In this document: positions 1 to 5,137 of the stretch, piece by piece
How positions within the stretch are numbered: the first letter of the stretch is position 1
Layout: each line of letters starts with the position of its first letter
DNA from: Caldora sp. SIO3E6
GTDB lineage: Bacteria; Cyanobacteriota; Cyanobacteriia; Cyanobacteriales; Coleofasciculaceae
Assembly (NCBI GenBank): GCA_010672185.1
Contig: JAAHHL010000602.1
Span: 1 to 5,137, forward strand
Direction of reading: 5' to 3'
Length of the DNA: 5,137 nucleotides
Program-made: the position numbers and the translations under genes
The notes under the pieces: model-generated
The model's database searches: none
The model's input: the letters and a program-made list of their open reading frames with translations, nothing else
What the model was told of the DNA's origin: nothing

Positions 1-625
1 TCTCAGCCTCTGTAAGTACTTGTTCTACTAATTCTGCTAGAGAGATATCTTGACCCCGCCAATCCTCAGAATCAACAGACCATAAAACCACTACATCTTT
101 TCGTTTAAGGGCATAATCGACTAAACCATTGTACCGATGACCGTAGGGAGGACGAAATAGATTAGTTCTCACCCCAGTAACTTGAGAGATAAGTTGAGCA
201 GTACTTTCAATTTCACGAGCAATGATAAACTCCCTCATCCGATGATACCAGTGATGCCAGGTATGATTACCTAGGGTATGACCATCCGCTAGTATTTGTT
301 GTCCAATTTGAGGGAATTTTTTGAGATTCCGTCCCAGTATAAAGAAAGTTGCTGGAATATTTTTTTCTTTGAGGATGCTTAGTACCTGAGGAGTAATATC
401 TGGGGAAGGACCGTCATCGAAGGTGAGAGCAATTGCTTTGTTGGCGCTACTCAACTGAACTTGCCTAACTATTTTACCTCGAAAACTCTCAGGCACTGCC
501 AACAGGTCTTGCGGTTGCACTAATTGGGTTACCCCTTTAACCGGCATCACCAGATTAATGCTCAGAATACCAACCACAGCAACAATAGCCAACAATATTC
601 TACTTCGCCACAATACTCTCGCCAT
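1..625 (-). CDS. Membrane-anchored NodB-family polysaccharide deacetylase (3' end outside window)
   Basis: This gene encodes a carbohydrate esterase family 4 enzyme, expected to remove N-acetyl groups from amino sugars in peptidoglycan or an envelope polysaccharide. I translated 208 codons from the ATG at 625 to the window edge. Residues 9-27 are a hydrophobic segment with basic residues before it, reading as a signal anchor or uncleaved signal, so the catalytic part should lie in the periplasm. Catalytic motifs appear in order: TFDDGPSP at 68-75 (D70 the expected base, D71 a metal ligand), HTWHH at 121-125 (the H-T-x-x-H metal pair H121/H125), RPPYG at 158-162 and DSEDW at 185-189. The last family motif (Leu-x-x-His) should lie beyond the window. 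The gene follows the porin by 70 nt on the same strand, which suggests co-transcription. The true substrate (peptidoglycan, chitin-like or other polysaccharide) cannot be told from sequence. The part shown has no broken frame. Confidence 0.93.
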   Translation of the reverse strand, partial: MARVLWRSRILLAIVAVVGILSINLVMPVKGVTQLVQPQDLLAVPESFRGKIVRQVQLSSANKAIALTFDDGPSPDITPQVLSILKEKNIPATFFILGRNLKKFPQIGQQILADGHTLGNHTWHHWYHRMREFIIAREIESTAQLISQVTGVRTNLFRPPYGHRYNGLVDYALKRKDVVVLWSVDSEDWRGQDISLAELVEQVLTEAE

Positions 626-627
626 TC

Positions 628-690
628 AACTCCCAACTCCCAATTCCCAATTCCCAATTCCCAATGCCCAAGCAACAAACAACAAACAAC
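628..690. repeat. Heptanucleotide tandem repeat spacer, nine units
   Basis: Nine consecutive 7-nt units fill almost the whole 70-nt gap between porin copy 1 and the deacetylase. Plus-strand units are AACTCCC x2, AATTCCC x3, AATGCCC, AAGCAAC and AAACAAC x2. Two unit types (AAYTCCC and AAACAAC) stay in the same 7-nt phase. Such short tandemly repeated repetitive (STRR) heptamers are well known in filamentous cyanobacterial intergenic DNA. No terminator hairpin is visible between the two genes, consistent with read-through. Confidence 0.9.
630..634 (-). promoter_or_regulatory. Candidate ribosome binding site of the deacetylase, inside a heptamer repeat
   Basis: On the minus strand GGGAG ends 4 nt before the ATG at 625, and GGAG can pair with the 3' end of 16S rRNA. 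The spacing is short. The same GGGAGTTGA-ATG arrangement precedes the truncated copy at 3530. The site is formed by the last heptamer unit of the spacer, so the repeat tract itself supplies the start signal. Confidence 0.35.
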
Positions 691-695
691 TATTC

Positions 696-2642
696 TCAAA
701 AACTAAAATTAACTCTGATTAATCCCGTCCAAATATCGTTGTTTGCTTTATTATGCTCTGGAGCAAGAGTGACGAAACCTCCAGAAGTAATCGAGATGCG
801 GTCAGCGATCGGATAGCGATAGGAAAGTTCAATATGATAAGAGGTATCCTGGTCTTCCCGCTGGGAAATATCGTTATCGGTTAGCTTGGGAGGCATACCG
901 AAAATAAAATTCAATTTGCTACCCAGTTTAATCAAATCATTGTAGGAAGCGGTAAAAGCCCAAGTCCAAATATCTGCATTTGAACCTTGAGGAATACTCA
1001 AACCGTTGACTAAGGCAGAGGATTGAGCACTAGCATGGAAATAACCAACCCAACCTCCTACTTGTAGGCGATCGCTAATTTGATAGGAGGCTACGATGTT
1101 TAAATTATCACTAGTAGTAGCAGTATTTTTCCCAAAAGGTAATTGAGCGAATTCAGAGCCAACAGAGTTAGTAACATTTCTGTTTGAACCCGGTTGAGGA
1201 GAGTAGTAATGAGTATAAGCTAGAGCAATACCCAGGCGGTCTGATGGGGTAAAGGTTATTTGACTCAATGCAGCAAAATCACCGTTGAAAAAGCCTTTAC
1301 CTGGATTTGGACTGTTACTAGAACCAGTATAGTAAGACACCCCAACTCCGATTAAATCAGTAAATTGATAGTATATTCCTCCACCAGCACCAGCGCCAAC
1401 ATCGTAGAGAGGATTGTAAGAAGCAAACGCAGAAATGCTTGAGGCAGGATTCAGAACCGGCACGAATTCGCTAGCAGACTGATTTGTTGTTGCTACATAA
1501 ACCGAAGCACGATCTCCTACAGGAAAACGGTAAAACAGCTTTCCTAAGCTAACGTCACGATTTCTCCCTGCTCGAAGGTTAGTACGCAACAGATCTCTAC
1601 CGGTAAAACTAGTGTCGAAGTTTAACTGTACCCCACCGCTAAAGGTAAGAAGGGTATCCAAGTCTTCTGTCGGAATTTGCCCAGAAGGCACTGCTTTGCG
1701 CTCACCAAAAACCTTGTTAAGCAAAAAGTTTGCTGATCCCCGTAGAATAGTAGTGGTAGAAAAATTGTTATTGTCCAGAAACTCCACCCGCCCTTCTTGA
1801 TCACTTACCTTGTCTTTAACAATTGCCAGTTCTGCCTCAAATTCTTCTATAAGTCGTTCTATACTGGCTAAGTCTTCTTCCGTCGCTAAGTCAAAATTAT
1901 TTTTAATTATAGTTTCAACTCTTTGTAGACACCTCCTCAAGGCTGCTGCAAATTCGTAACGAGTCAGGTTGTTATTGCCTCTAAAAGTATCGTCACCATA
2001 ACCAGCAAGGCAACGATAGTTATTCATTAAGGTACGCAGTGCATCATAAGCCCAATCTTCCGGGGTAACATCTACTAAACTATCAACCCGAGGAAAAGAC
2101 CGTCGCCTTCTACGAGGTCGTTCACTAATACTATATTGTTCTATCTGGGATAAAATTTCATTTTCTGGCAATGTTGGGACAGCAGAAGCTGGTTGACTGC
2201 CACTATACTGTTCTATTTGGGATAGAAGCTCATTTTCAGAAGCTGACTCGATAGCAGGAGCTGCTTCACTTTCACTATATTGCTCTACTTGGGATAAAAG
2301 CTCATAATCTTGATTGCTCTCAACTTGAGTAGGAGCATCCCCTGTTGGTAAATTTGTAGTGGGATTATCTTGAGCCTTTGGTGTAGTTTCAGACACCAAA
2401 GTGCTTCCACTACTATCGTTGGTGTAACTTTGGTTAGTAATAATAGGATCTACTTGCGCCCAAGCAGGAGAAAGTACCCCAAGATTACAACCTAGGGCAA
2501 AAAGGCAGGAGGCAAACCCCCCCAGTATCCCCCCAAGAGGCAGGGCTGTTTCATTCCAAAAGGATGAGGAGTTTGTCAATATCGTTAGATATAAATTTTT
2601 GGGCAGTTGTGATGGAATCATAACCATTTCGACGAAGGACAT
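696..2642 (-). CDS. SLH-domain outer-membrane porin, iron-uptake porin type (copy 1, complete)
   Basis: This is a cyanobacterial SLH porin (SomA/OprB-like) that should form an outer-membrane channel for small solutes or inorganic ions and tether the outer membrane to the cell wall. From the ATG at 2642 it has 648 residues. A hydrophobic stretch at about 34-57 ends in a likely signal-peptidase site, AWA-QV, after residue 62. Residues 63-171 are low-complexity and acidic, with a 24-residue repeat. An Arg cluster at 175-185 follows. One SLH domain (VDVTPEDW...GYGDDTFRGNNNLTRYEFAA) spans about 190-243, with the two cysteines usual in the family (C211, C238). A charged coiled coil covers about 247-289, and an OprB-like beta barrel runs from about 297 to the terminal Phe, the normal C-terminal assembly signal. 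The frame is also open to a TTG at 2651, and ATGs at 2627 and 2621 are alternatives. None has a clear Shine-Dalgarno, so the start is uncertain. Compared with copy 2 it lacks 22 residues near residue 358. Confidence 0.93.
   Translation of the reverse strand: MSFVEMVMIPSQLPKNLYLTILTNSSSFWNETALPLGGILGGFASCLFALGCNLGVLSPAWAQVDPIITNQSYTNDSSGSTLVSETTPKAQDNPTTNLPTGDAPTQVESNQDYELLSQVEQYSESEAAPAIESASENELLSQIEQYSGSQPASAVPTLPENEILSQIEQYSISERPRRRRRSFPRVDSLVDVTPEDWAYDALRTLMNNYRCLAGYGDDTFRGNNNLTRYEFAAALRRCLQRVETIIKNNFDLATEEDLASIERLIEEFEAELAIVKDKVSDQEGRVEFLDNNNFSTTTILRGSANFLLNKVFGERKAVPSGQIPTEDLDTLLTFSGGVQLNFDTSFTGRDLLRTNLRAGRNRDVSLGKLFYRFPVGDRASVYVATTNQSASEFVPVLNPASSISAFASYNPLYDVGAGAGGGIYYQFTDLIGVGVSYYTGSSNSPNPGKGFFNGDFAALSQITFTPSDRLGIALAYTHYYSPQPGSNRNVTNSVGSEFAQLPFGKNTATTSDNLNIVASYQISDRLQVGGWVGYFHASAQSSALVNGLSIPQGSNADIWTWAFTASYNDLIKLGSKLNFIFGMPPKLTDNDISQREDQDTSYHIELSYRYPIADRISITSGGFVTLAPEHNKANNDIWTGLIRVNFSF
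1068..1075. repeat. HIP1 octamer within porin copy 1
   Basis: An exact GCGATCGC palindrome, the highly iterated octamer of many cyanobacterial genomes. The homologous site in porin copy 2 (3962-3969) reads GCGATCGT, one base off. Confidence 0.85.
2130..2303 (-). repeat. In-gene 72-bp tandem repeat (24-residue period) in porin copy 1
   Basis: Porin copy 1 repeats E-[LI]-L-S-Q-[VI]-E-Q-Y-S three times, at residues 114-123, 138-147 and 162-171, each exactly 24 residues apart. The DNA repeats with a 72-bp period: two full units plus a partial third. Linkers between motifs are rich in Ala, Ser, Pro and Glu and look unstructured. The repeat lies between the signal peptide and the SLH domain, i.e. 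in the periplasmic stretch. Copy 2 shows the final unit at the window edge, so its copy number is unknown. Confidence 0.9.
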
Positions 2643-2725
2643 TAAGCACAATCACTTGCACAACGGAGATATTAGCCGTAGCATAACCGGTATGTATATG
2701 GGATTTGGGGAAAAAAGACAGAAAA

Positions 2726-2758
2726 ATTATATTTGCGTAATGTTACATGTGATCATTA
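2726..2758 (-). promoter_or_regulatory. Candidate promoter and operator-like palindrome upstream of porin copy 1
   Basis: A perfect TATAAT lies on the minus strand at 2731-2726, about 85 nt before the chosen porin start. No good -35 box is seen at 17-18 nt (only a 3/6 match to TTGACA). Instead, an interrupted palindrome TAATG-N11-CATTA occupies 2738-2758, just where the -35 would be, and contains ACATGT. An activator or repressor site is possible, but I do not recognise a named consensus (it is not a clear Fur or NtcA box). The rest of 2643-2839 holds nothing else clear apart from the HIP1 site. Confidence 0.3.
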
Positions 2759-2768
2759 ATCGTGAAAT

Positions 2769-2776
2769 GCGATCGC
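2769..2776. repeat. HIP1 octamer in the porin upstream region
   Basis: An exact GCGATCGC palindrome between the two divergent reading directions, about 125 nt upstream of the porin start. It supports a cyanobacterial source. No function is implied. Confidence 0.85.
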
Positions 2777-2839
2777 TAGCAGTATAAATCCTGGAATGAT
2801 GAAACAAGTACAATAGCAAGTGTAGAAGGAGTAAAAATC

Positions 2840-2971
2840 ATGAATGCTTGTCTAATTAGGGTTTGCTGCATAAGTGTGGAAGCCTTGCAAGGCAATGCTT
2901 TCAATCATTTTGAAAGCCAAACTCGTCCAAGGTGCAAGGCATCTTTTGGCTCAATTTCTTTGCACAAATGA
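2840..2971 (+). CDS. Small ORF of 43 codons with a strong Shine-Dalgarno (hypothetical or decayed gene start)
   Basis: An ATG at 2840 is preceded by AAGGAG at 2826-2831 with an 8-nt spacer, the best ribosome binding site in the window. The frame runs 43 residues to TGA at 2969-2971. The peptide begins MNACLIRVCC and has four Cys in its 43 residues; I recognise no domain and see no convincing membrane segment. It is divergent from porin copy 1. TACAAT at 2809-2814 could be a -10 but has no matching -35. Two palindromes (2882-2917) fall inside the ORF, which argues against ordinary coding sequence. It may be the start of a gene whose body was lost, or a chance ORF. Confidence 0.3.
   Translation: MNACLIRVCCISVEALQGNAFNHFESQTRPRCKASFGSISLHK
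2882..2917. repeat. Two adjacent palindromes (12-bp palindrome plus 8-bp-stem hairpin)
   Basis: GCCTTGCAAGGC at 2882-2893 is a perfect 12-bp palindrome. Three bases on, GCTTTCAA (2897-2904), TCATT and TTGAAAGC (2910-2917) form a perfect 8-bp stem with a 5-nt loop. Neither arm is followed by a T run on either strand, so an intrinsic terminator is unlikely. They may be part of a mobile-element end or a folded RNA. Confidence 0.7.
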
Positions 2972-3014
2972 TGAAAATCTCCCTTGCGAATCATGGATAA
3001 TCACTCCGGAACTA

Positions 3015-3042
3015 TTGCCTCTTGCCTCTTGCCTCTTGCCTT
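3015..3042. repeat. TTGCCTC heptamer tandem repeat, four units
   Basis: Three perfect TTGCCTC units are followed by a fourth with one mismatch (TTGCCTT). This is a second heptamer type, unlike the AAYTCCC/AAACAAC tracts at 628-690 and 3533-3588, and is another STRR-class repeat typical of filamentous cyanobacteria. It sits in gene-poor DNA just before the possible transposase fragment. Confidence 0.85.
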
Positions 3043-3052
3043 CTGTCAACCA

Positions 3053-3232
3053 CCAGACTTCCTGAAGCAAGCCCTAATTAAACATCTCAAGCAAGTAGAA
3101 GACTTCAGAACAACTGATGGCCGAAGGTTTAATCTGATTTATGTTAAACTCCAAGTGTTTTCTCGGTTTTCTCATCTAGCTAGACTACAGCATTATTGGG
3201 AGCAACTCAACTACAGCCTGTCAGTAAATTTT
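3053..3232 (+). pseudogene. Possible transposase N-terminal fragment (ISAs1-like), decayed
   Basis: The plus-strand frame encodes PDFLKQALIKHLKQVEDF, then RTTDGRRFNLIYV, then a stretch rich in aromatic and basic residues ending near LNYSLSVNF. The pattern L-x-x-V-x-D-F-R-x-x-x-G-R-R resembles the N-terminal region of ISAs1/H-repeat transposases (a leucine-rich start, then D-[FP]-R-x-x-x-G-[KR]-R). The hydrophobic stretch expected next and the whole DDE catalytic domain are missing. Its only upstream starts run through the heptamer repeat, so the original 5' end is also gone. The family match is from memory of the motif and could be chance. A protein search with this segment would settle it. 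Confidence 0.35.
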
Positions 3233-3241
3233 ATGGAGCCG

Positions 3242-3313
3242 AGGGGGAAAGCCTTCGCGATGGGAGCCAAACGGTCTTAACTCCTCACGAACCAGCGCGA
3301 AGTCTTCCCCCCT
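3242..3313. repeat. Imperfect inverted repeat with 22-nt arms
   Basis: The arm at 3242-3263 matches the reverse complement of 3292-3313 at 19 of 22 positions, with a 28-nt spacer. The arms carry a G-rich/C-rich outer part and a TTCGCG core. A weaker GGAG/CTCC match continues inside. As RNA it would form a strong hairpin on either strand. It lies 44 nt downstream of the deacetylase remnant but lacks a following T run, so it fits a mobile intergenic repeat or MITE-like palindrome better than a classical terminator. Confidence 0.7.
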
Positions 3314-3356
3314 AATACTTGTCTGACTAATAATGCTCTAGTACTGACCTGAATCC

Positions 3357-3530
3357 TTACGTAAGTTCGCTACCGATTTTACCCCGAAAACTCTCAGGCA
3401 CTACCAACAGTTCTTGCTGTTGCACCGACTGAGTTACCCCTTTAACCGGCATCACCAGATTAATACTTAAAATACCAACAACACCAACAATAGTCAACAA
3501 TACTCTACGCCACCACAATACTCTCCTCAT
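3357..3530 (-). pseudogene. Truncated polysaccharide deacetylase remnant (5' end only)
   Basis: From the ATG at 3530 the frame encodes 57 residues and stops at TAA (3357-3359). The first 52 residues match the intact deacetylase at 625 without gaps, 42 of 52 identical, including the membrane segment and the run GILSINLVMPVKGVTQ. Homology ends abruptly after GKI near 3374; five unrelated residues (GSELT) precede the stop. The catalytic NodB domain, with all its motifs, is absent, so the product cannot be an enzyme. Start codon, spacer and GGGAG box are intact, so a short membrane peptide could still be made. It follows porin copy 2 by 56 nt, mirroring the intact cassette. Confidence 0.9.
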
Positions 3531-3532
3531 TC

Positions 3533-3588
3533 AACTCCCAATTCCCAATTCCCAAATAACAAACAACAAACAACAAACAACAATTCTC
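3533..3588. repeat. Heptanucleotide tandem repeat spacer, seven units plus a degenerate eighth
   Basis: Plus-strand units are AACTCCC, AATTCCC x2, AAATAAC and AAACAAC x3, followed by AATTCTC, which runs into the porin stop codon. This is the counterpart of the tract at 628-690, with the same two unit types in the same order and phase but two units fewer. Its first unit likewise supplies GGGAG, 4 nt before the remnant's ATG. Confidence 0.9.
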
Positions 3589-5137
3589 AAATATCAATCC
3601 TCAATCTGATTAATCCAACCCAAATATCATTATTGGCTTCATTATGCTCTGGATCAAGAATTACGAACCCTCCAGAAGTAATCGAGATGCGGTCAGTAAT
3701 GGGATAGCGATAGGAAAGCTCAATATGATAGGATGTATCCCGGTCTTCTCGTTCGGGAATATCGTTACTAGTTGCCTTTGGAGGTAGACCGAAGATAAAA
3801 CTCAAATTGCTACCCAGTTTAAACAAATCATTGTAGGAAGCGGTAAAAGCCCCAGTCCAAATATCTGCATCGGAACCTTGAGGAATACTCAAAACGTCGT
3901 CGAGTAAGACAGAAGTCTCAGCAGTAGCATTGTAATAGCCAACCCAACCTCCTACTTGTAAGCGATCGTTAATTTGATAGGAGGCTGCAACGTTAAAATT
4001 GTCGCTAGAAGTAGCAGTAGTTCCCCCGAAAGGGGCTTGAGCGAATTCGGAGCCAATAAAGCTAGTAATATTGTTGGTGTTATTAGGATTAGGAGAGTAG
4101 TAGTGAGAATAGGTTAGAGAAATACCCAAGCGGTCCGATGGGGTCAAGGTTATTTGACTCAAAGCGTTAAAATGACCGTTAAATAGCCCATTACCTGGAT
4201 TTGGATTGCTAGTGCTATTAGTAGTAGTATAGTAAGAAGCTCCAACTCCGATTAAATCGCTCAATTGATAGTATATTCCTCCACCAGTACCAAAACCGAC
4301 ATCGTAGAGAGGATTGTAAAAACCGAACAAAGTAATGGTTGAGGCAGGATTGAGTGCTGGGACAAAATCGCTAGCAGACTGGCCTGTTGCTGCTACATAA
4401 GCTGAACCACGATCTCCTATAGGGAAGCGGTAAAACAGTTTTGCTAGTCTCACCTCATTGCCTGTATCAATAGCCCCAGCGAGGAACGTCATTTGAGTCC
4501 CAGTTACGCCACTCAGCAATCGATTAGCATTCCCTGCTTGAATTCTAGTACGCAATAGGTCTCTACCGGTAAAACTGGTATCGAAGTCCAATCTTACTCC
4601 ACCGCCAAAGGAAGTACCAGCATCCAAGTCTTCTGCAGGAATTTGCCCAGAGGGAACCGCTTTAAGATCGCTGCCAAAGACATCAGTTAGAAAAAAGTTT
4701 GCTTGTCCCCGTAGAATAGTAGTGGTAGAAAAATTGTTATTGTCCAGAAACTCCACCCGCCCTTCTTGAGCACTTACCTTGTCTTTAACAATTGCCAGTT
4801 CTGCCTCAAATTCTTCTATAAGTCGTTCTATACTGGCTAAGTCTTCTTCCGTCGCTAAGTCAAAATTATTTTTAATAATAGTTTCAACTCTCTGTAGACA
4901 CCTATTCAAGGTTGCTGCAAATTCGTAACGAGTCAGGTTGTTATTACCTCTAAAAGTATTGTCACCATAACCAGAAAGGCAACGATAGTTATTCATTAAG
5001 GTACGCAGTGCATCATAAGCCCAATCTTCCGGGGTAACATCCACTAAACTATCAACCCGAGGAAAAGACCGTCGCCTTCTAGGACGTCGCTCACTAATAC
5101 TATATTGTTCTATCTGGGATAAAATTTCGTTTTCTGA
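3587..5137 (-). CDS. SLH-domain outer-membrane porin, iron-uptake porin type (copy 2, 5' end outside window)
   Basis: This is a paralogue of the porin at 696-2642 and should have the same channel and wall-anchoring roles. The frame is open from the window edge, giving 516 visible residues. A GTG at 5044 is only an internal Val codon, because homology with copy 1 continues upstream of it (SENEILSQIEQYS, then an Arg cluster). In visible numbering the SLH domain is at about 28-81, the coiled coil at 85-127, and the barrel from about 135 to the end. It carries a segment around residues 202-231 (including GVTGTQMTFLAG and DTGNE) of which copy 1 keeps only 8 residues. I believe most family members have this segment, so copy 1 is probably the derived form. 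The protein ends RLRIDI, without the terminal Phe of copy 1 (RVNFSF). Signal peptide and start are beyond the window. It is followed by the heptamer spacer and the truncated deacetylase. Confidence 0.93.
   Translation of the reverse strand, partial: SENEILSQIEQYSISERRPRRRRSFPRVDSLVDVTPEDWAYDALRTLMNNYRCLSGYGDNTFRGNNNLTRYEFAATLNRCLQRVETIIKNNFDLATEEDLASIERLIEEFEAELAIVKDKVSAQEGRVEFLDNNNFSTTTILRGQANFFLTDVFGSDLKAVPSGQIPAEDLDAGTSFGGGVRLDFDTSFTGRDLLRTRIQAGNANRLLSGVTGTQMTFLAGAIDTGNEVRLAKLFYRFPIGDRGSAYVAATGQSASDFVPALNPASTITLFGFYNPLYDVGFGTGGGIYYQLSDLIGVGASYYTTTNSTSNPNPGNGLFNGHFNALSQITLTPSDRLGISLTYSHYYSPNPNNTNNITSFIGSEFAQAPFGGTTATSSDNFNVAASYQINDRLQVGGWVGYYNATAETSVLLDDVLSIPQGSDADIWTGAFTASYNDLFKLGSNLSFIFGLPPKATSNDIPEREDRDTSYHIELSYRYPITDRISITSGGFVILDPEHNEANNDIWVGLIRLRIDI

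Noticed and set aside
628..690. CRISPR array or intrinsic terminator in the spacer
   Set aside because: Units are contiguous 7-mers with no unique spacers, and no stem with a T run is present.
524..706. Plus-strand 60-codon ORF rich in Asn, Gln and Ser
   Set aside because: It is antisense to the deacetylase start and the heptamer spacer; its composition simply reflects the repeats.
1612..1804. Short ORFs on both strands inside porin copy 1
   Set aside because: Shadow frames of the porin, with no ribosome binding site and no family resemblance.
2697..2760. Fur box upstream of the porin
   Set aside because: I looked because of the iron-uptake family name, but no sequence close to GATAATGATAATCATTATC is present.
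2599..2787. Plus-strand 62-codon ORF
   Set aside because: It overlaps the porin start and promoter region and has no recognisable domain or start signal.
2874..3065. Plus-strand 63-codon ORF overlapping the small ORF at 2840
   Set aside because: No ribosome binding site, runs through the TTGCCTC repeat, and not recognisable; probably a by-product of debris DNA.
3587..5044. Porin copy 2 starting at the GTG at 5044
   Set aside because: That GTG is a Val inside the SLH region; the frame stays open and homologous to copy 1 up to the window edge, so the real start is outside.

Overview
The window looks like accessory or duplicated DNA from a filamentous cyanobacterium. The grounds are two genes for SLH-domain outer-membrane porins of the cyanobacterial iron-uptake porin type, two exact HIP1 octamers (GCGATCGC), three heptanucleotide short tandem repeat (STRR) tracts and moderately low GC. 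All substantial genes lie on the minus strand, so they read from right to left. The genus cannot be fixed from this sequence.

Layout in the direction of transcription. (1) 5137-3587: the visible 516 codons of an SLH porin (copy 2), whose 5' end lies beyond the window. (2) 3586-3531: a 56-nt spacer made mostly of heptamer repeats. (3) 3530-3357: the first ~52 codons of a polysaccharide deacetylase gene, then a homology break and a stop, i.e. a truncated remnant. (4) 3356-2643: about 700 nt without a convincing intact gene. It holds an imperfect inverted repeat, a possible transposase fragment on the plus strand, a TTGCCTC heptamer tract, two adjacent palindromes, a 43-codon plus-strand ORF with a strong Shine-Dalgarno sequence, and the promoter region of the next gene. 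(5) 2642-696: a complete SLH porin (copy 1). (6) 695-626: the homologous heptamer spacer, exactly two heptamers longer. (7) 625-1: a NodB-type polysaccharide deacetylase, intact as far as visible, cut by the window edge at its 3' end.

The main story is a tandem duplication of a [SLH porin - heptamer spacer - deacetylase] cassette. In one copy the deacetylase was later truncated and replaced by repeat and mobile-element debris. The two porins are very unevenly diverged: 413/428 nt identical across the SLH and coiled-coil part, against 150/180 nt in the sampled C-terminal barrel segment. That pattern suggests gene conversion or recombination of the cell-wall-binding end while the barrels diversified. 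Copy 1 has lost 22 residues in the barrel, and copy 2 has lost the usual C-terminal aromatic residue.

How the genes may work together (inference): SLH domains of cyanobacterial porins anchor the outer membrane to a peptidoglycan-linked polysaccharide, and NodB-family enzymes remove acetyl groups from amino sugars. A porin co-transcribed with an envelope deacetylase could therefore be a tether together with an enzyme that modifies its wall ligand.
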